Part shown: one piece after another, positions 35,101-42,183 of the stretch
Position numbering within the stretch: the stretch's first letter is position 1
Layout: each line of letters starts with the position of its first letter
Source: Streptomyces sp. 11x1
GTDB taxonomy: Bacteria > Actinomycetota > Actinomycetes > Streptomycetales > Streptomycetaceae
Assembly: GCF_032598905.1 (NCBI RefSeq)
Contig: NZ_CP122458.1
Location: forward strand, 7,837,001-7,901,000
Direction of reading: 5' to 3'
DNA: 64,000 nucleotides
Position numbers and translations under genes: made by a program
Notes under the pieces: model-generated
Told to the model about the DNA's origin: nothing
The model's input: the letters and a program-made list of their open reading frames with translations, nothing else
Databases searched by the model: none

Positions 35101-35584
35101 ACTCCTTGCTGTTAGCGACAAAGATTCGAACGTTCGACTGGCCTGCTGGGAAGTTCTTGCCGAATCCCGTACCGATGAAGAGATGCTGCGCCTCTTGGTT
35201 GATGGGGCAACGAATGAATCTGATGAATACGTCAGGGCATATCTAATGTATTTGCTTGCGGTGAATTGGCGGAGTGACGCGACCGCGTATGCTGCACTTA
35301 CTCAAGCGATGGATGACCCTGCAGCGGAAGTTCGTATCGCCGCAATTGATGGAATCGCTCATTTTTCAGAAATGCCTGAAGCTCGATCTTTTGTGGAGAG
35401 TCAGGTTTGCGCAAAAGAGAAAGATGAAAATGTTCGAGTTGCGGCGCTTAAGGGTCTAGTGCGGAGATGGATGCGTGAAGAGCAAGTGCAGATCCTTCTG
35501 CGATCCCTTGTGGGTGACGAGGGTAATTCTGCCGTTGGTGAATTGGCGCGTGTCCTATTGATGAATCTCGAGAATGATGGATAA
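32174..35584 (+). CDS. NACHT-HEAT STAND NTPase with N-terminal amyloid-like motif
   Basis: A 1136-residue protein with TTG start at 32174; AGGA 9 nt upstream supports it. Order: basic N terminus; motif AGRDVTLIQNVGGPVTI (38-54); a conserved linker typical of bacterial NACHT proteins (LDLEVLTP, IELREVFIPQSVR); the NACHT domain with Walker A GDPGAGKST (186-194), Walker B LWLFFDGLDEI (268-278) and TVTSRR sensor (about 305-309); winged-helix/superhelical part; then at least twelve HEAT-like repeats (VRxxAxxxL every 33-35 residues, about 715-1130). Bacterial NACHT proteins defend against phages. It is the last gene of the AICE, about 200 bp from att, and GC is roughly 45-55% in sampled lines, so it was acquired from a different background. 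Confidence 0.88.
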   Translation: MFTWLRKRKNLPAEAPPRQVARPAVGDVSQISADGAQAGRDVTLIQNVGGPVTIYQQSPEKPVSPQADPDRIASAREQYASRLKQRYGRLDLEVLTPLQDQDEHPTIELREVFIPQSVRADPPPIELPRELLQRLSAGSEIHSLALPPGVDREALERIRQAYLKAPQLPIMKVLTSDAAQRMVLLGDPGAGKSTLARYIALALTTSDTLLPDLNSYLPLIIELRSYAEADWRKETFESFLAHLQETEGLSLPSDLLGSYLTGSQAEKLWLFFDGLDEIFEPEVRGGVTQRIAAFAEKYPHIRITVTSRRIGYQRATLDAAGFSHYMLQDLSNDQIRKFAHKWFTNSCPSDLQQARKLAQRVTSAITDSPSVRELAGNPLTLTILAIIGRRRELPRDRRTVYEHAVAVLVEHWDPSKYLKDRRVEEHLPYLGSEDKHELLRLVARRMQEGHGGIAGNHIAGPDLIETFQMYLQGRYDLPADRATAAARIMLQQFRERNFILSRFGGEVYGFVHRTFLEYLAAADIAYRFNVQRALSEEDLLEGIFARRWQDSSWREVLLLLVGLVDERFSAAALDAILDKVPVAVTYKISETWDPLTLCIHFLGEIRRLGQVAQQSRAVIRRVVSAFEMHAALNLPYIYPDEGISKILPVLTSLGPNWAGRNPFIDWHSSRHAVLRFEDDEYAVSNSLDRIAARMLVSLMQPEESTALRTLAVESESPTVRSVAVERLGEGYPVDVTVVEMLRKIASEDESHLVRASALESLPGEGASGLDTAAFLCERAIADNSADVRAEALRVLAKIRPASEQTASFLKSRAKSDEDVEVRVRALVLLGRVDSQALATLLEHLQSDAESEVRGAALRGIVNLSPIDSSLYSQLRSYFLEDSDEIVRAVAFRAICDNWIKDSDVLTLIREHALQDECAEIRAVALGYYANLWPSEFDYSIAWRMVELDESDEVRDMAMRILASEVPDNSKALSFVRLLAVSDKDSNVRLACWEVLAESRTDEEMLRLLVDGATNESDEYVRAYLMYLLAVNWRSDATAYAALTQAMDDPAAEVRIAAIDGIAHFSEMPEARSFVESQVCAKEKDENVRVAALKGLVRRWMREEQVQILLRSLVGDEGNSAVGELARVLLMNLENDG

Positions 35585-35781
35585 AGAATTTGGTTGTTGG
35601 AGCCTGTCGCGGCATGCGTCGTGCTGGGTGGGAAGGGCTTGCAACGCTGCGAGAGGCTGGGCCGTCTGTGGGCCGTCGAAGAGCGGCCCACAGCGACCAA
35701 CGACGACTGCCAACAACCGTGCCACCGTCCATCCAGGCTAGGAGAATGCCGCTCTTGCGAGGCCACTCCAGGGGAGCACCA
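35585..35781. other. Right-end non-coding segment of the AICE
   Basis: No gene is seen. It contains the 21-bp repeat at 35657-35677, an inverted 9-bp partner giving TGTGGGCCG/CGGCCCACA (35668-35691), and GGTTGTTGG (35592) with its complement CCAACAACC (35710). These are likely parts of the recombination arm. GC returns to the host level here. Confidence 0.45.
35657..35677. repeat. 21-bp direct repeat, right copy (possible integrase arm site)
   Basis: Exact match to 16343-16363: two TGGGCCGTC units spaced by TG. It lies about 105 bp inside the right att repeat. Confidence 0.5.
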
Positions 35782-35869
35782 CTTCCTGCGCAACAAGCGC
35801 CAGGAGTGGGAGGAGTACCGCTCCGAGGTGACCGCGTTCGAGCTGCGGAAGAACCTGCCGGTGCTGTAA
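35782..35869 (+). pseudogene. glnA2: Displaced 3' fragment of glnA2
   Basis: 88 nt coding for the last 28 residues of GlnA2 (FLRNKRQEWEEYRS...LRKNLPVL) with a TAA stop. It was cut off from the gene body by insertion of the AICE, whose own copy completes the intact gene at 14897-16258. Differences from that copy are synonymous. Confidence 0.9.
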
Positions 35870-35936
35870 GGGCAGGTCAGGGCGGGTTTCCCGCTGTGAC
35901 GGCACGTGGGGCCGACGGTCATGGACCGTCGGCCCC
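35782..35936. repeat. Right attachment-site direct repeat (att)
   Basis: 155-bp partner of 16171-16325. Beyond its end (35937) the sequence diverges and host genes resume. It includes the displaced original glnA2 3' end and its terminator hairpin (35908-35936). Confidence 0.92.
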
Positions 35937-35955
35937 TTGCCGTGGGACGCACCGG

Positions 35956-36519
35956 CTAGCGGAGCACGCGGTGGCGGAGGTAGACGACCTTCGCGGCGAG
36001 GGGGCGGGTCTCGACGAGTTCCAGGTCCACCTGGCGTTCGTCCCGGGGGAAGAAGGGGATGCCGCCGCCGACCAGCACCGGGTAGACGATGGCCCGGTAC
36101 TCGTCGATCAGGCCCGCCTCGGCGGCCTGGGCGGCGAGTGTCGCGCCGCCGATCGCGATGTCGCCCTCGCCCGGCTCGGCCCGCAGCCGCTCGATCTCCT
36201 CCGCCACACCGCCGGAGGCCAGGCGGGCCTGGCCCTCCACCGCCGACAGCGTCGTGGAGAAGACCACCTTGGGGAGCGGGTTCCAGAGCGCGATCCATTC
36301 GCGCTCCGCGTCGCCGAGCGCGGGGTCCTGGTCGGCGGTCTCCCAGTACAGCATCGTCTCGTACAGCCGCCGTCCCATCAGGTGGACGCCGACGTCCCGG
36401 ATCTCGTCGATCCAGAAGCGGAAGACCTCCGGTTCGGGCCCCGACCAGTCGAAGCTGCCGTCCGGCCCGACGATGTAGCCGTCCAGGGAGATGTTCATCG
36501 AATAGGTCACGCTGCGCAT
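35956..36519 (-). CDS. Dihydrofolate reductase family protein (RibD C-terminal-like)
   Basis: A 187-residue protein starting at the ATG encoding [15 protein letters not shown], with a strong GGAGG upstream. [48 protein letters not shown] and [12 protein letters not shown] mark the RibD-C/DHFR-like fold that binds NADPH and is common in Streptomyces as a stand-alone reductase of unknown substrate. The gene is in the same uninterrupted reading frame as the DUF4291 gene upstream. Confidence 0.9.
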   Translation of the reverse strand: MRSVTYSMNISLDGYIVGPDGSFDWSGPEPEVFRFWIDEIRDVGVHLMGRRLYETMLYWETADQDPALGDAEREWIALWNPLPKVVFSTTLSAVEGQARLASGGVAEEIERLRAEPGEGDIAIGGATLAAQAAEAGLIDEYRAIVYPVLVGGGIPFFPRDERQVDLELVETRPLAAKVVYLRHRVLR

Positions 36520-37224
36520 CAGGAGTCCTCCTCGGTGACGGATCCGACAGTACGGCCGGCGGACGCCCCCCCCCGCGATGCACACGGCGATGCACACCGC
36601 TAAGGTCGTCGACCGCGAAGGCTGCCGACCGCGAAGGCCGTCGTCGCGTCGCGCCGGGGCTCTGCGCGTAGTGCGCAGGCCCTCCAGCGCCGGGGGCAGT
36701 GGATAGACGCGCTCGGCGGGGAACAGACGCTGGGCCTTCGCGGTCTGTCCGGACCGCACCAGGGCCGCGGCTCTGTGGACCCGCGGGGTGAGGTCCGTGA
36801 GGCCGACGACCCACTCGTCGGTGAAGGTCCGGATCAGATGGCGGCCGATGCCGACCTGGATGCTGTAGTGGTTCAGCGCGGCCCCACGCGCCGAGCGCTC
36901 CGGGTCCCACTGGACATGGACGGCGGCCCGGGCCACCGCCGCCGGGTCCGCCGTCGTCAGCACCGCCCGTGACAGCGCCTCCTCCCACCCCTCGCGGGTG
37001 ATCCGGACCGCGAGCACCCGCTCCTGGCCGGACTTGCCGGCCCAGTTGCTGCGGTGCATCAGCCACAGGAACGACGGCTTGATCCACGTCATCCGGCGGA
37101 ACGAGAACGGCTCGACGAACCGGCCCGCCCCCAGCGACGCGTCGGCGATCGCGGGTGCGTACGCCTGGTACACCACGATCGTGCGGGCGTCGTAGTCGGC
37201 ACGGATCTCGTACGGGGAAGCCAT
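35956..37224 (-). CDS. DUF4291 protein whose frame runs on into the DHFR-like gene
   Basis: The N-terminal 195 residues from ATG 37224 ([22 protein letters not shown]) form a typical DUF4291 protein. [21 protein letters not shown] and [14 protein letters not shown] are its landmarks, and it would normally end near LPPALEGL at about 36640. No stop codon follows; the frame continues through about 50 low-quality codons, including a nine-C run near 36567, and into the DHFR-like domain. Either the native stop was lost, a sequencing or replication slip occurred in the C run, or the two are made as a 422-residue fusion. The DHFR part keeps its own ribosome binding site. DUF4291 function is unknown. 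Confidence 0.7.
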   Translation of the reverse strand: MASPYEIRADYDARTIVVYQAYAPAIADASLGAGRFVEPFSFRRMTWIKPSFLWLMHRSNWAGKSGQERVLAVRITREGWEEALSRAVLTTADPAAVARAAVHVQWDPERSARGAALNHYSIQVGIGRHLIRTFTDEWVVGLTDLTPRVHRAAALVRSGQTAKAQRLFPAERVYPLPPALEGLRTTRRAPARRDDGLRGRQPSRSTTLAVCIAVCIAGGGVRRPYCRIRHRGGLLMRSVTYSMNISLDGYIVGPDGSFDWSGPEPEVFRFWIDEIRDVGVHLMGRRLYETMLYWETADQDPALGDAEREWIALWNPLPKVVFSTTLSAVEGQARLASGGVAEEIERLRAEPGEGDIAIGGATLAAQAAEAGLIDEYRAIVYPVLVGGGIPFFPRDERQVDLELVETRPLAAKVVYLRHRVLR

Positions 37225-37293
37225 GCCCGGCACCCTGCCAGGCGCCGGTTGGCGGCCGCGAGCGAATATCCCGGCCCGGCGGCCGCGGCCGGA

Positions 37294-37740
37294 CTACTGC
37301 CGTTCCGCCAGCTCCGCCAGCACCTGGTGCAGCGGCTCCGTGGCCCTGCGCCGGTACTCCTGGATCGACCAGCCGTTGCCGTCCGGGTCCTTGAAGTACA
37401 TGAAGGTGGCGCCGTCGTCGGGGGTGTACTGGACGGGATCGGAGACGTCGAGGCCGCGTTCGCGGAGCTCGGCGTGGGCGGCCTTGATGTCGGCGACGCA
37501 GAGCTGCAGGCCCTGGTAGGAGCCGGGGGCCGGCGTGGTCTCGCCCTGGGCCATGTCCCAGATGGCGTCGCCGAGGGCGATCGAACAGCCGGAGCCCGGG
37601 GGAGTCAGCTGGACGATGCGCATGCCCGGCATGACCTCCTGGTCGATGTCGACGTGGAAACCGACCTTGTCCCGGTAGAAGTCCCGGGCCCGGTCGATGT
37701 CGCTCACCGGCAGCGGAATCACTTCGAGCGTGTACTGCAT
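37294..37740 (-). CDS. VOC superfamily (glyoxalase/bleomycin-resistance) protein
   Basis: A 148-residue protein with two beta-alpha-beta-beta-beta modules: LEVIPLPVSDIDRARDFYRDKVGF, then LQLCVADIKAAHAELRERG and a terminal FMYFKDPDGNGWSIQEYRR containing the usual metal-ligand glutamate. The start is the ATG encoding MQYTLEV; upstream in-frame residues are not conserved. It may bind or modify a small molecule, substrate unknown. The 183-bp gap to glnE holds nothing recognisable. Confidence 0.88.
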   Translation of the reverse strand: MQYTLEVIPLPVSDIDRARDFYRDKVGFHVDIDQEVMPGMRIVQLTPPGSGCSIALGDAIWDMAQGETTPAPGSYQGLQLCVADIKAAHAELRERGLDVSDPVQYTPDDGATFMYFKDPDGNGWSIQEYRRRATEPLHQVLAELAERQ

Positions 37741-37923
37741 CCCTCGTCCTCCAAGTCGCCTTCGACTTTTCGCCTGGGCCGTACCGCCATCGCGTCCGGA
37801 GGCACGGCTCCCCCTACCGAAGCCGAAAACCGCGCCGGGCGCCACCGAGAACCGAAAGCCCGCCGCAACCGGGGTGCCGTCGTGCCGCCCACGGCCACGA
37901 AGCCCGTGCTCCTCCGGCGGGGC

Positions 37924-40900
37924 TCACCCCCCGTAGAACAGCTCGTCCACCACCGCCCGAGCCCGTCGTGTGATGCGGCGATAGTCGTCGAGCATGTCGC
38001 CCACATGGCCGGGGCCGTACCCCAAGTACCTTCCCACGGCGGCGAGTTCGCGGCCGTGGGAGGGGAACGTGTCGCCCGCGCGGCCCCGTACGAGCATCAC
38101 CGCGTTGCGGACGCGGGTGGCCAGGACCCAGGCCTCGTCCAGTATGGCCGCGTCCCCGGCGCTCACCAGGCCGGCCTCGCGGGCGGCGGCCAGGGCCGCA
38201 CGGGTGCGGGTCGTGCGCAGGCCCGACTCGCGGTGGCCGTGCTGGAGTTGGAGGAGCTGGACGGTCCACTCGACGTCGGAGAGGCCGCCGCGGCCGAGTT
38301 TGGTGTGGAGGGTCGGATCGGCACCGCGCGGCATCCGCTCCGACTCCATGCGGGCCTTGAGACGCCGGATCTCGCGCACGGCGTCTTCGCCGAGTCCGTC
38401 CGCCGGGTAGCGCAGCGGATCGACGAGGTCCATGAAGCGGCGGCCCAGCTCCGCGTCCCCGGCGACCGGTTCGGCGCGCAGCAGCGCCTGCGACTCCCAC
38501 ACCAGCGACCACCGGCGGTAGTAGGCCTCGTACGACTTCAGCGTCCGTACGAGCGGGCCGGTCTTGCCCTCGGGGCGCAGGTCCGCGTCGATGAGGAGCG
38601 GCGGGTCGGCGCTCGGGAGCTGGAGCAGGCGGTGCATCTCGGAGACGACCGCGTTCGCGGCGAGGGCCGCCTCCTGTTCGTCGGCGCCCTCGCGCGGCTC
38701 GTGGACGAACAGGACGTCGGCGTCGGAGCCGTAGCCCAGTTCGTGACCGCCGAAGCGGCCCATGCCGATCACCGCGAAACGGGTGGGGAGCGTGTCGCCC
38801 CAGCCCTCGCGGACCACGGCCCGCAGGGTGCCCGCGAGGGTCGCGGCCGTGAGGTCGGAGACCGCGCCGCCGACGAGGTCCACGAGGGCACCCTGGTCGG
38901 CGGTCGCCGGCGTCGACTCGGTGCCGTAGGAGCCGACGATGTCCATGGCGGCCGTACGGAACAGTTCCCGGCGGCGGACGCCACGCGCGGCCGTGACGCC
39001 CTGCTGGGCGCCGTCGGCCCGGCCCACGGCGGCGAGGATCTCCTGCTCCAGGTGCGCGCGCTCACGGGCTTCGAGACCGCCGGCGCCACCGGCGACCCCG
39101 TCCCCGTCACCGAGCAGCGAGACCGCCTCGGGGGCGCGCAGGAGCAGGTCGGGTGCCAGGCGCCCCGCGGACAGCACGCGCGCCAGGTTCTCCGCCGCCG
39201 CGCCCTCGTCCCGCAACAGCCGGAGGTACCAGGGGGTTCGGCCGAGCGCGTCGGAGACCTTGCGGAAGTTGAGCAGGCCGGCGTCCGGGTCGGCGGAGTC
39301 GGCGAACCACCCCAACAGCACGGGCAGCAGCGTGCGTTGGATGGCCGCCTTGCGGGAGACGCCGGAGGCCAGGGCCTCCAGGTGGCGCAGGGCCGAGGCC
39401 GGGTCGGCGTAGCCGAGGGCGACGAGGCGTTCGCGGGCCGCGTCGGCGCTCAACCTGATCTCGCCGGGGGCGAGTTGGGCGACGGCGTCGAGGAGCGGCC
39501 GGTAGAAGAGCTTCTCGTGCAGCCGTCGTACGACGGCCGCGTGGCGCCGCCACTCGCGGTTCAGCTCGGCGATCGGATCGGTGCGCAGGCCGAGGGAACG
39601 GCCGATCCGCCGCAGGTCGTCGTCGCCCTCGGGGACGAGGTGGGTGCGGCGCAGCCGGTAGAGCTGGATGCGGTGTTCCATGGAGCGCAGGAAGCGGTAG
39701 GCCGCGTCGAGTTGGGCCGCGTCCGCCCGCCCCACGTATCCGCCGGCGGCCAGCGCGCCCAGCGCGTCGAGGGTGGTCCCGCTGCGCAGGGATGTGTCCC
39801 CGCGCCCGTGCACCAGCTGGAGCATCTGGACGGCGAACTCGACGTCCCGCAACCCGCCCGGCCCCAGCTTGAGTTGCCGGTCGACCTCGGCGGCCGGGAT
39901 GTTCTCCACCACCCGGCGCCGCATGCGCTGCACGTCGGTGACGAAGTTCTCCCGCTCGGCCGCCTTCCAGACGAGCGGTTCGAGCGCGGCGACGTACGCC
40001 TCGCCCAGTTCGAGGTCCCCCGCGATCGGCCGGGCCTTGAGCAGCGCCTGGAACTCCCAGGTCTTCGCCCACCGCTGGTAGTAAGCCAGATGGCTGCTGA
40101 GCGTCCTGACGAGCGGGCCGTTGCGCCCCTCCGGCCGTAGGTTGGCGTCGACCGGCCAGATGCTGCCCTCGACGGTCGTCTCGGAGCAGACCCGCATCAT
40201 GTGCGAGGCGAGCCGGGTGGCGGCCCGGATCGCCTTCTGCTCGTCCGCCCCGTCCGCCGTCTCCCCGACGAAGATGACATCGACGTCGGAGACGTAGTTG
40301 AGTTCGTGGCCGCCGCACTTGCCCATGGCGATCACCGCGAGCCGGCACAGCTCCGCGTCCTCGGGTGCGGCGGCGCGGGCGATCGCGAGGGCGGCGCGCA
40401 GCGTGGCGGTGGCGAGGTCGGCCAGCTCGGCGGCGGTCTGGGCGACGTCCGTCGTACCGCAGACGTCGCGGGCGGCGATGGAGAGCAGGCAGCGGCGGTA
40501 GGCGACCCGCAGGGAGACGGGGTCGGTGGCCTCCGCGAGCCCCCGTTCGAATTCCTCGACGCCCGGGTGCAGATCCCGTGGCTCGTACGTCACGAGCGCC
40601 TGCCAGTCCTGCGCGTGCCGGGCCAGATGGTCACCGAGCGCGGCGGACGCGCCGAGCACCCCCAGCAGCCGGTCCCGCAGCGGCTTGGCCGCTATCAACG
40701 TGTCCAGCACCGCCCGCCGGGCCGTACGGTCCGGCTGCGCCTCCAGCAGTCGTACGAGGCCCAGCAGGGCGAGGTCGGGGTCGGCGGTCGCCCCGAGCGC
40801 GTCCAGCAGGACCGGGTCGCTCCGTACGGCCGACAGCTCCTCGCTCTCCAGCAGCCGCTCGGCGGCGCCGGCATCGGTGAAACCGTGCCGCAGCAGTCGC

Positions 40901-40935
40901 GAGTACGTACTGCTCCTGCGCCCCGGCGCCGTCAT
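37924..40935 (-). CDS. glnE: Bifunctional glutamine synthetase adenylyltransferase/deadenylase
   Basis: A 1003-residue protein with two nucleotidyltransferase domains, each carrying the metal-binding signature: GKCGGHELNYVSDVDVIF in the N-terminal half and GRFGGHELGYGSDADVLF in the C-terminal half, plus the helical GlnD-UR/UTase domains after each (GGLRDVEFAVQ and GGLSDVEWTVQ). It adds or removes AMP on a tyrosine of GSI in response to nitrogen status. Length is normal for actinobacterial GlnE. It stands alone, about 25 kb from glnA2 because of the AICE; without the element the distance would be about 2 kb. Confidence 0.96.
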   Translation of the reverse strand: MTAPGRRSSTYSRLLRHGFTDAGAAERLLESEELSAVRSDPVLLDALGATADPDLALLGLVRLLEAQPDRTARRAVLDTLIAAKPLRDRLLGVLGASAALGDHLARHAQDWQALVTYEPRDLHPGVEEFERGLAEATDPVSLRVAYRRCLLSIAARDVCGTTDVAQTAAELADLATATLRAALAIARAAAPEDAELCRLAVIAMGKCGGHELNYVSDVDVIFVGETADGADEQKAIRAATRLASHMMRVCSETTVEGSIWPVDANLRPEGRNGPLVRTLSSHLAYYQRWAKTWEFQALLKARPIAGDLELGEAYVAALEPLVWKAAERENFVTDVQRMRRRVVENIPAAEVDRQLKLGPGGLRDVEFAVQMLQLVHGRGDTSLRSGTTLDALGALAAGGYVGRADAAQLDAAYRFLRSMEHRIQLYRLRRTHLVPEGDDDLRRIGRSLGLRTDPIAELNREWRRHAAVVRRLHEKLFYRPLLDAVAQLAPGEIRLSADAARERLVALGYADPASALRHLEALASGVSRKAAIQRTLLPVLLGWFADSADPDAGLLNFRKVSDALGRTPWYLRLLRDEGAAAENLARVLSAGRLAPDLLLRAPEAVSLLGDGDGVAGGAGGLEARERAHLEQEILAAVGRADGAQQGVTAARGVRRRELFRTAAMDIVGSYGTESTPATADQGALVDLVGGAVSDLTAATLAGTLRAVVREGWGDTLPTRFAVIGMGRFGGHELGYGSDADVLFVHEPREGADEQEAALAANAVVSEMHRLLQLPSADPPLLIDADLRPEGKTGPLVRTLKSYEAYYRRWSLVWESQALLRAEPVAGDAELGRRFMDLVDPLRYPADGLGEDAVREIRRLKARMESERMPRGADPTLHTKLGRGGLSDVEWTVQLLQLQHGHRESGLRTTRTRAALAAAREAGLVSAGDAAILDEAWVLATRVRNAVMLVRGRAGDTFPSHGRELAAVGRYLGYGPGHVGDMLDDYRRITRRARAVVDELFYGG

Positions 40936-41570
40936 CCCAGGCCTCCCGTCGGATCAAGCCCGCTCGTCCACACGTCCGCCCACCCGATCGCCCGACTCCG
41001 CCGATCAAGACCGTACGGGCACGAGCCTAGCCGCAGTACCTGCGAGAAGCGCCGGCCGGCCGGGGGGCGGCCCGGGCGTCGGCGTTCTCGAGGGAGGACG
41101 ACGGGGCCGTGGGACGAGCCGGGCCGGGGCGGGCCGATCCTGCCGTCCGGGCCGGGGTCGGTGCCGCAGCCCGGCGCCCTCGTCCGGGTCGGCGGGTCGG
41201 TGCCGTCGGTGCCGCTGGCCGGGCGGGGCCGATCGGTGTCATTCGAGGGTCCCGTGCGTCGGTGTCACCGTCCGGACCGGCGGTTCGGGGCCACCATCCG
41301 GAGCGATGGGTCCGTGCCCTCGTCCGGGTCGGCGGGTCGATGCCGCTGGCCGGGTGGGCGGGTCGGTGCCGCAGCCCGGGTGGGCTGATCGGTGTCATCC
41401 TCTGGACCGGCGGCCGGCGGCCGGCGCCATAGCCCGGACCGGGGGATCGGTGCCACCGTCCGGACCGGCCGCATCCACCCTGACCACGGCTAGTCTGCGC
41501 GTGTGGGTGAAGAAGGGATCCTGAGGGCGGCAGCGGTGGGGCCGTGGGGCGTCCCTCTTGGGGGGCGGTG
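40936..41570. repeat. Gene-free, degenerate repeat region downstream of a divergent gap
   Basis: 635 bp without a convincing gene. From about 41140 to 41470 it is built of loosely repeated units of about 22-24 bp rich in GGGTCGGTGCC. GGTCGGTGCCGCAGCCCG occurs near 41155 and 41366, and CCCTCGTCCGGGTCGGCGGG occurs near 41180 and 41320. All six frames are open for long stretches, but the peptides are low-complexity. The rest holds the glnE promoter. Confidence 0.55.
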
Positions 41571-41904
41571 GTGGCGTCCGAGCCGGTGGTCAACACCGTG
41601 TACCTGGAACTCGCCGGTCTCGCCGTCGCCAGGGTCGCCACGCTGGTGGGGTGGTTCTTCGGGTGGCTGCCCGATCCCGCTCTCGTCGCGGCGTTGATCG
41701 GTATGGCCTCGTTCGGGCCCGCGGCCGAGCGGTACCGCGTTCCTGACGCTCGCGACGGTGGCCCTGACGGTGGCCGCCGCGACGAACTGGGCCCTCCCCG
41801 CGACCACCGGCCAAGGCTTCGGGCTCGTGGTCGGCTATGTCGTCGGGATGCCCGCTGGTGTGGCCGTGCTGGTCCGGTCGCTCGACACGGCCGACGCGGG
41901 GTGA
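41571..41904 (+). pseudogene. Frameshifted small membrane protein gene
   Basis: From GTG 41571, preceded by a G-rich ribosome binding site, one frame reads SEPVVNTVYLELAGLAVARVATLVGWFFGWLPDPALVAALIGMASFG. A second frame then continues with FLTLATVALTVAAATNWALPATTGQGFGLVVGYVVGMPAG up to a TGA at 41902. The two halves look like one hydrophobic protein of about 110 residues interrupted by a 1-nt shift around 41715-41740. I cannot tell decay from sequencing error. No family is recognised. Confidence 0.45.
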
Positions 41905-41940
41905 CGCGCTGCGGGCCGGCGGGGTGTGTGGTCGGCGGGG

Positions 41941-42101
41941 TGCGTTGTCGGGTGCGGCCCGGTGGGGCTTCTCGCGCAGTTCCCCGCGCCCCTGAAAAGC
42001 AGGGCTGCGCCCCCTGCTTTTCGCCCCTGAGTGGCCGTAGGCCCTCAAGGGGCGCGGGGAACTGCGCGACCAGCCCCCACCGGGCCGCACCCGACAACGC
42101 A
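41941..42101. repeat. Dispersed long inverted repeat, copy 2
   Basis: Same family as 4269-4423: the 20-mer GCGCAGTTCCCCGCGCCCCT at 41974-41993, its complement at 42048-42067, and outer arms TGCGTTGTCGGGTGCGG / CCGCACCCGACAACGCA. It lies between two 3' ends (the small membrane pseudogene and the PAP2 gene) and may serve as terminator. Confidence 0.85.
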
Positions 42102-42183
42102 CAGCCCGCTCCGCGCACCCTTCGGCCCGCTCCGCGCACCCTTCGTCAGTCCCTGCGGGAAGCCGCCGGCGCCCCGGCCGGGC

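Larger units (their letters stand above)
16171..35936. mobile_element. Integrated AICE (pSAM2-like integrative and conjugative element), about 19.6 kb
   Basis: The element is bounded by 155-bp direct repeats (16171-16325 and 35782-35936) derived from the glnA2 3' end plus its terminator. The content is the classic AICE order: int and xis at the left end, replication genes (ATPase, prim-pol), a TraB-type translocase with small Spd-like membrane proteins, then a regulatory block with XRE, NUDIX, HD and GntR genes. Genes from int to DUF6284 are on the minus strand. The right end (31.7-35.6 kb) is cargo of clearly lower GC. Integration in a protein-coding 3' end rather than a tRNA gene is unusual for this class. 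Confidence 0.93.

Noticed and set aside
35594..35869. Second glutamine synthetase gene or gene duplication at the right end
   Set aside because: Only the last 28 codons are present and the match continues past the stop into the terminator, so it is an integration att repeat.
37054..40140. 1028-codon plus-strand frame opposite glnE
   Set aside because: Shadow frame; the minus strand encodes GlnE with both nucleotidyltransferase motifs.
41027..42139. 370-codon minus-strand frame across the glnE-PAP2 gap
   Set aside because: It runs through repeat DNA and the dispersed inverted repeat; the peptide is Arg/Pro low-complexity with no start signals.
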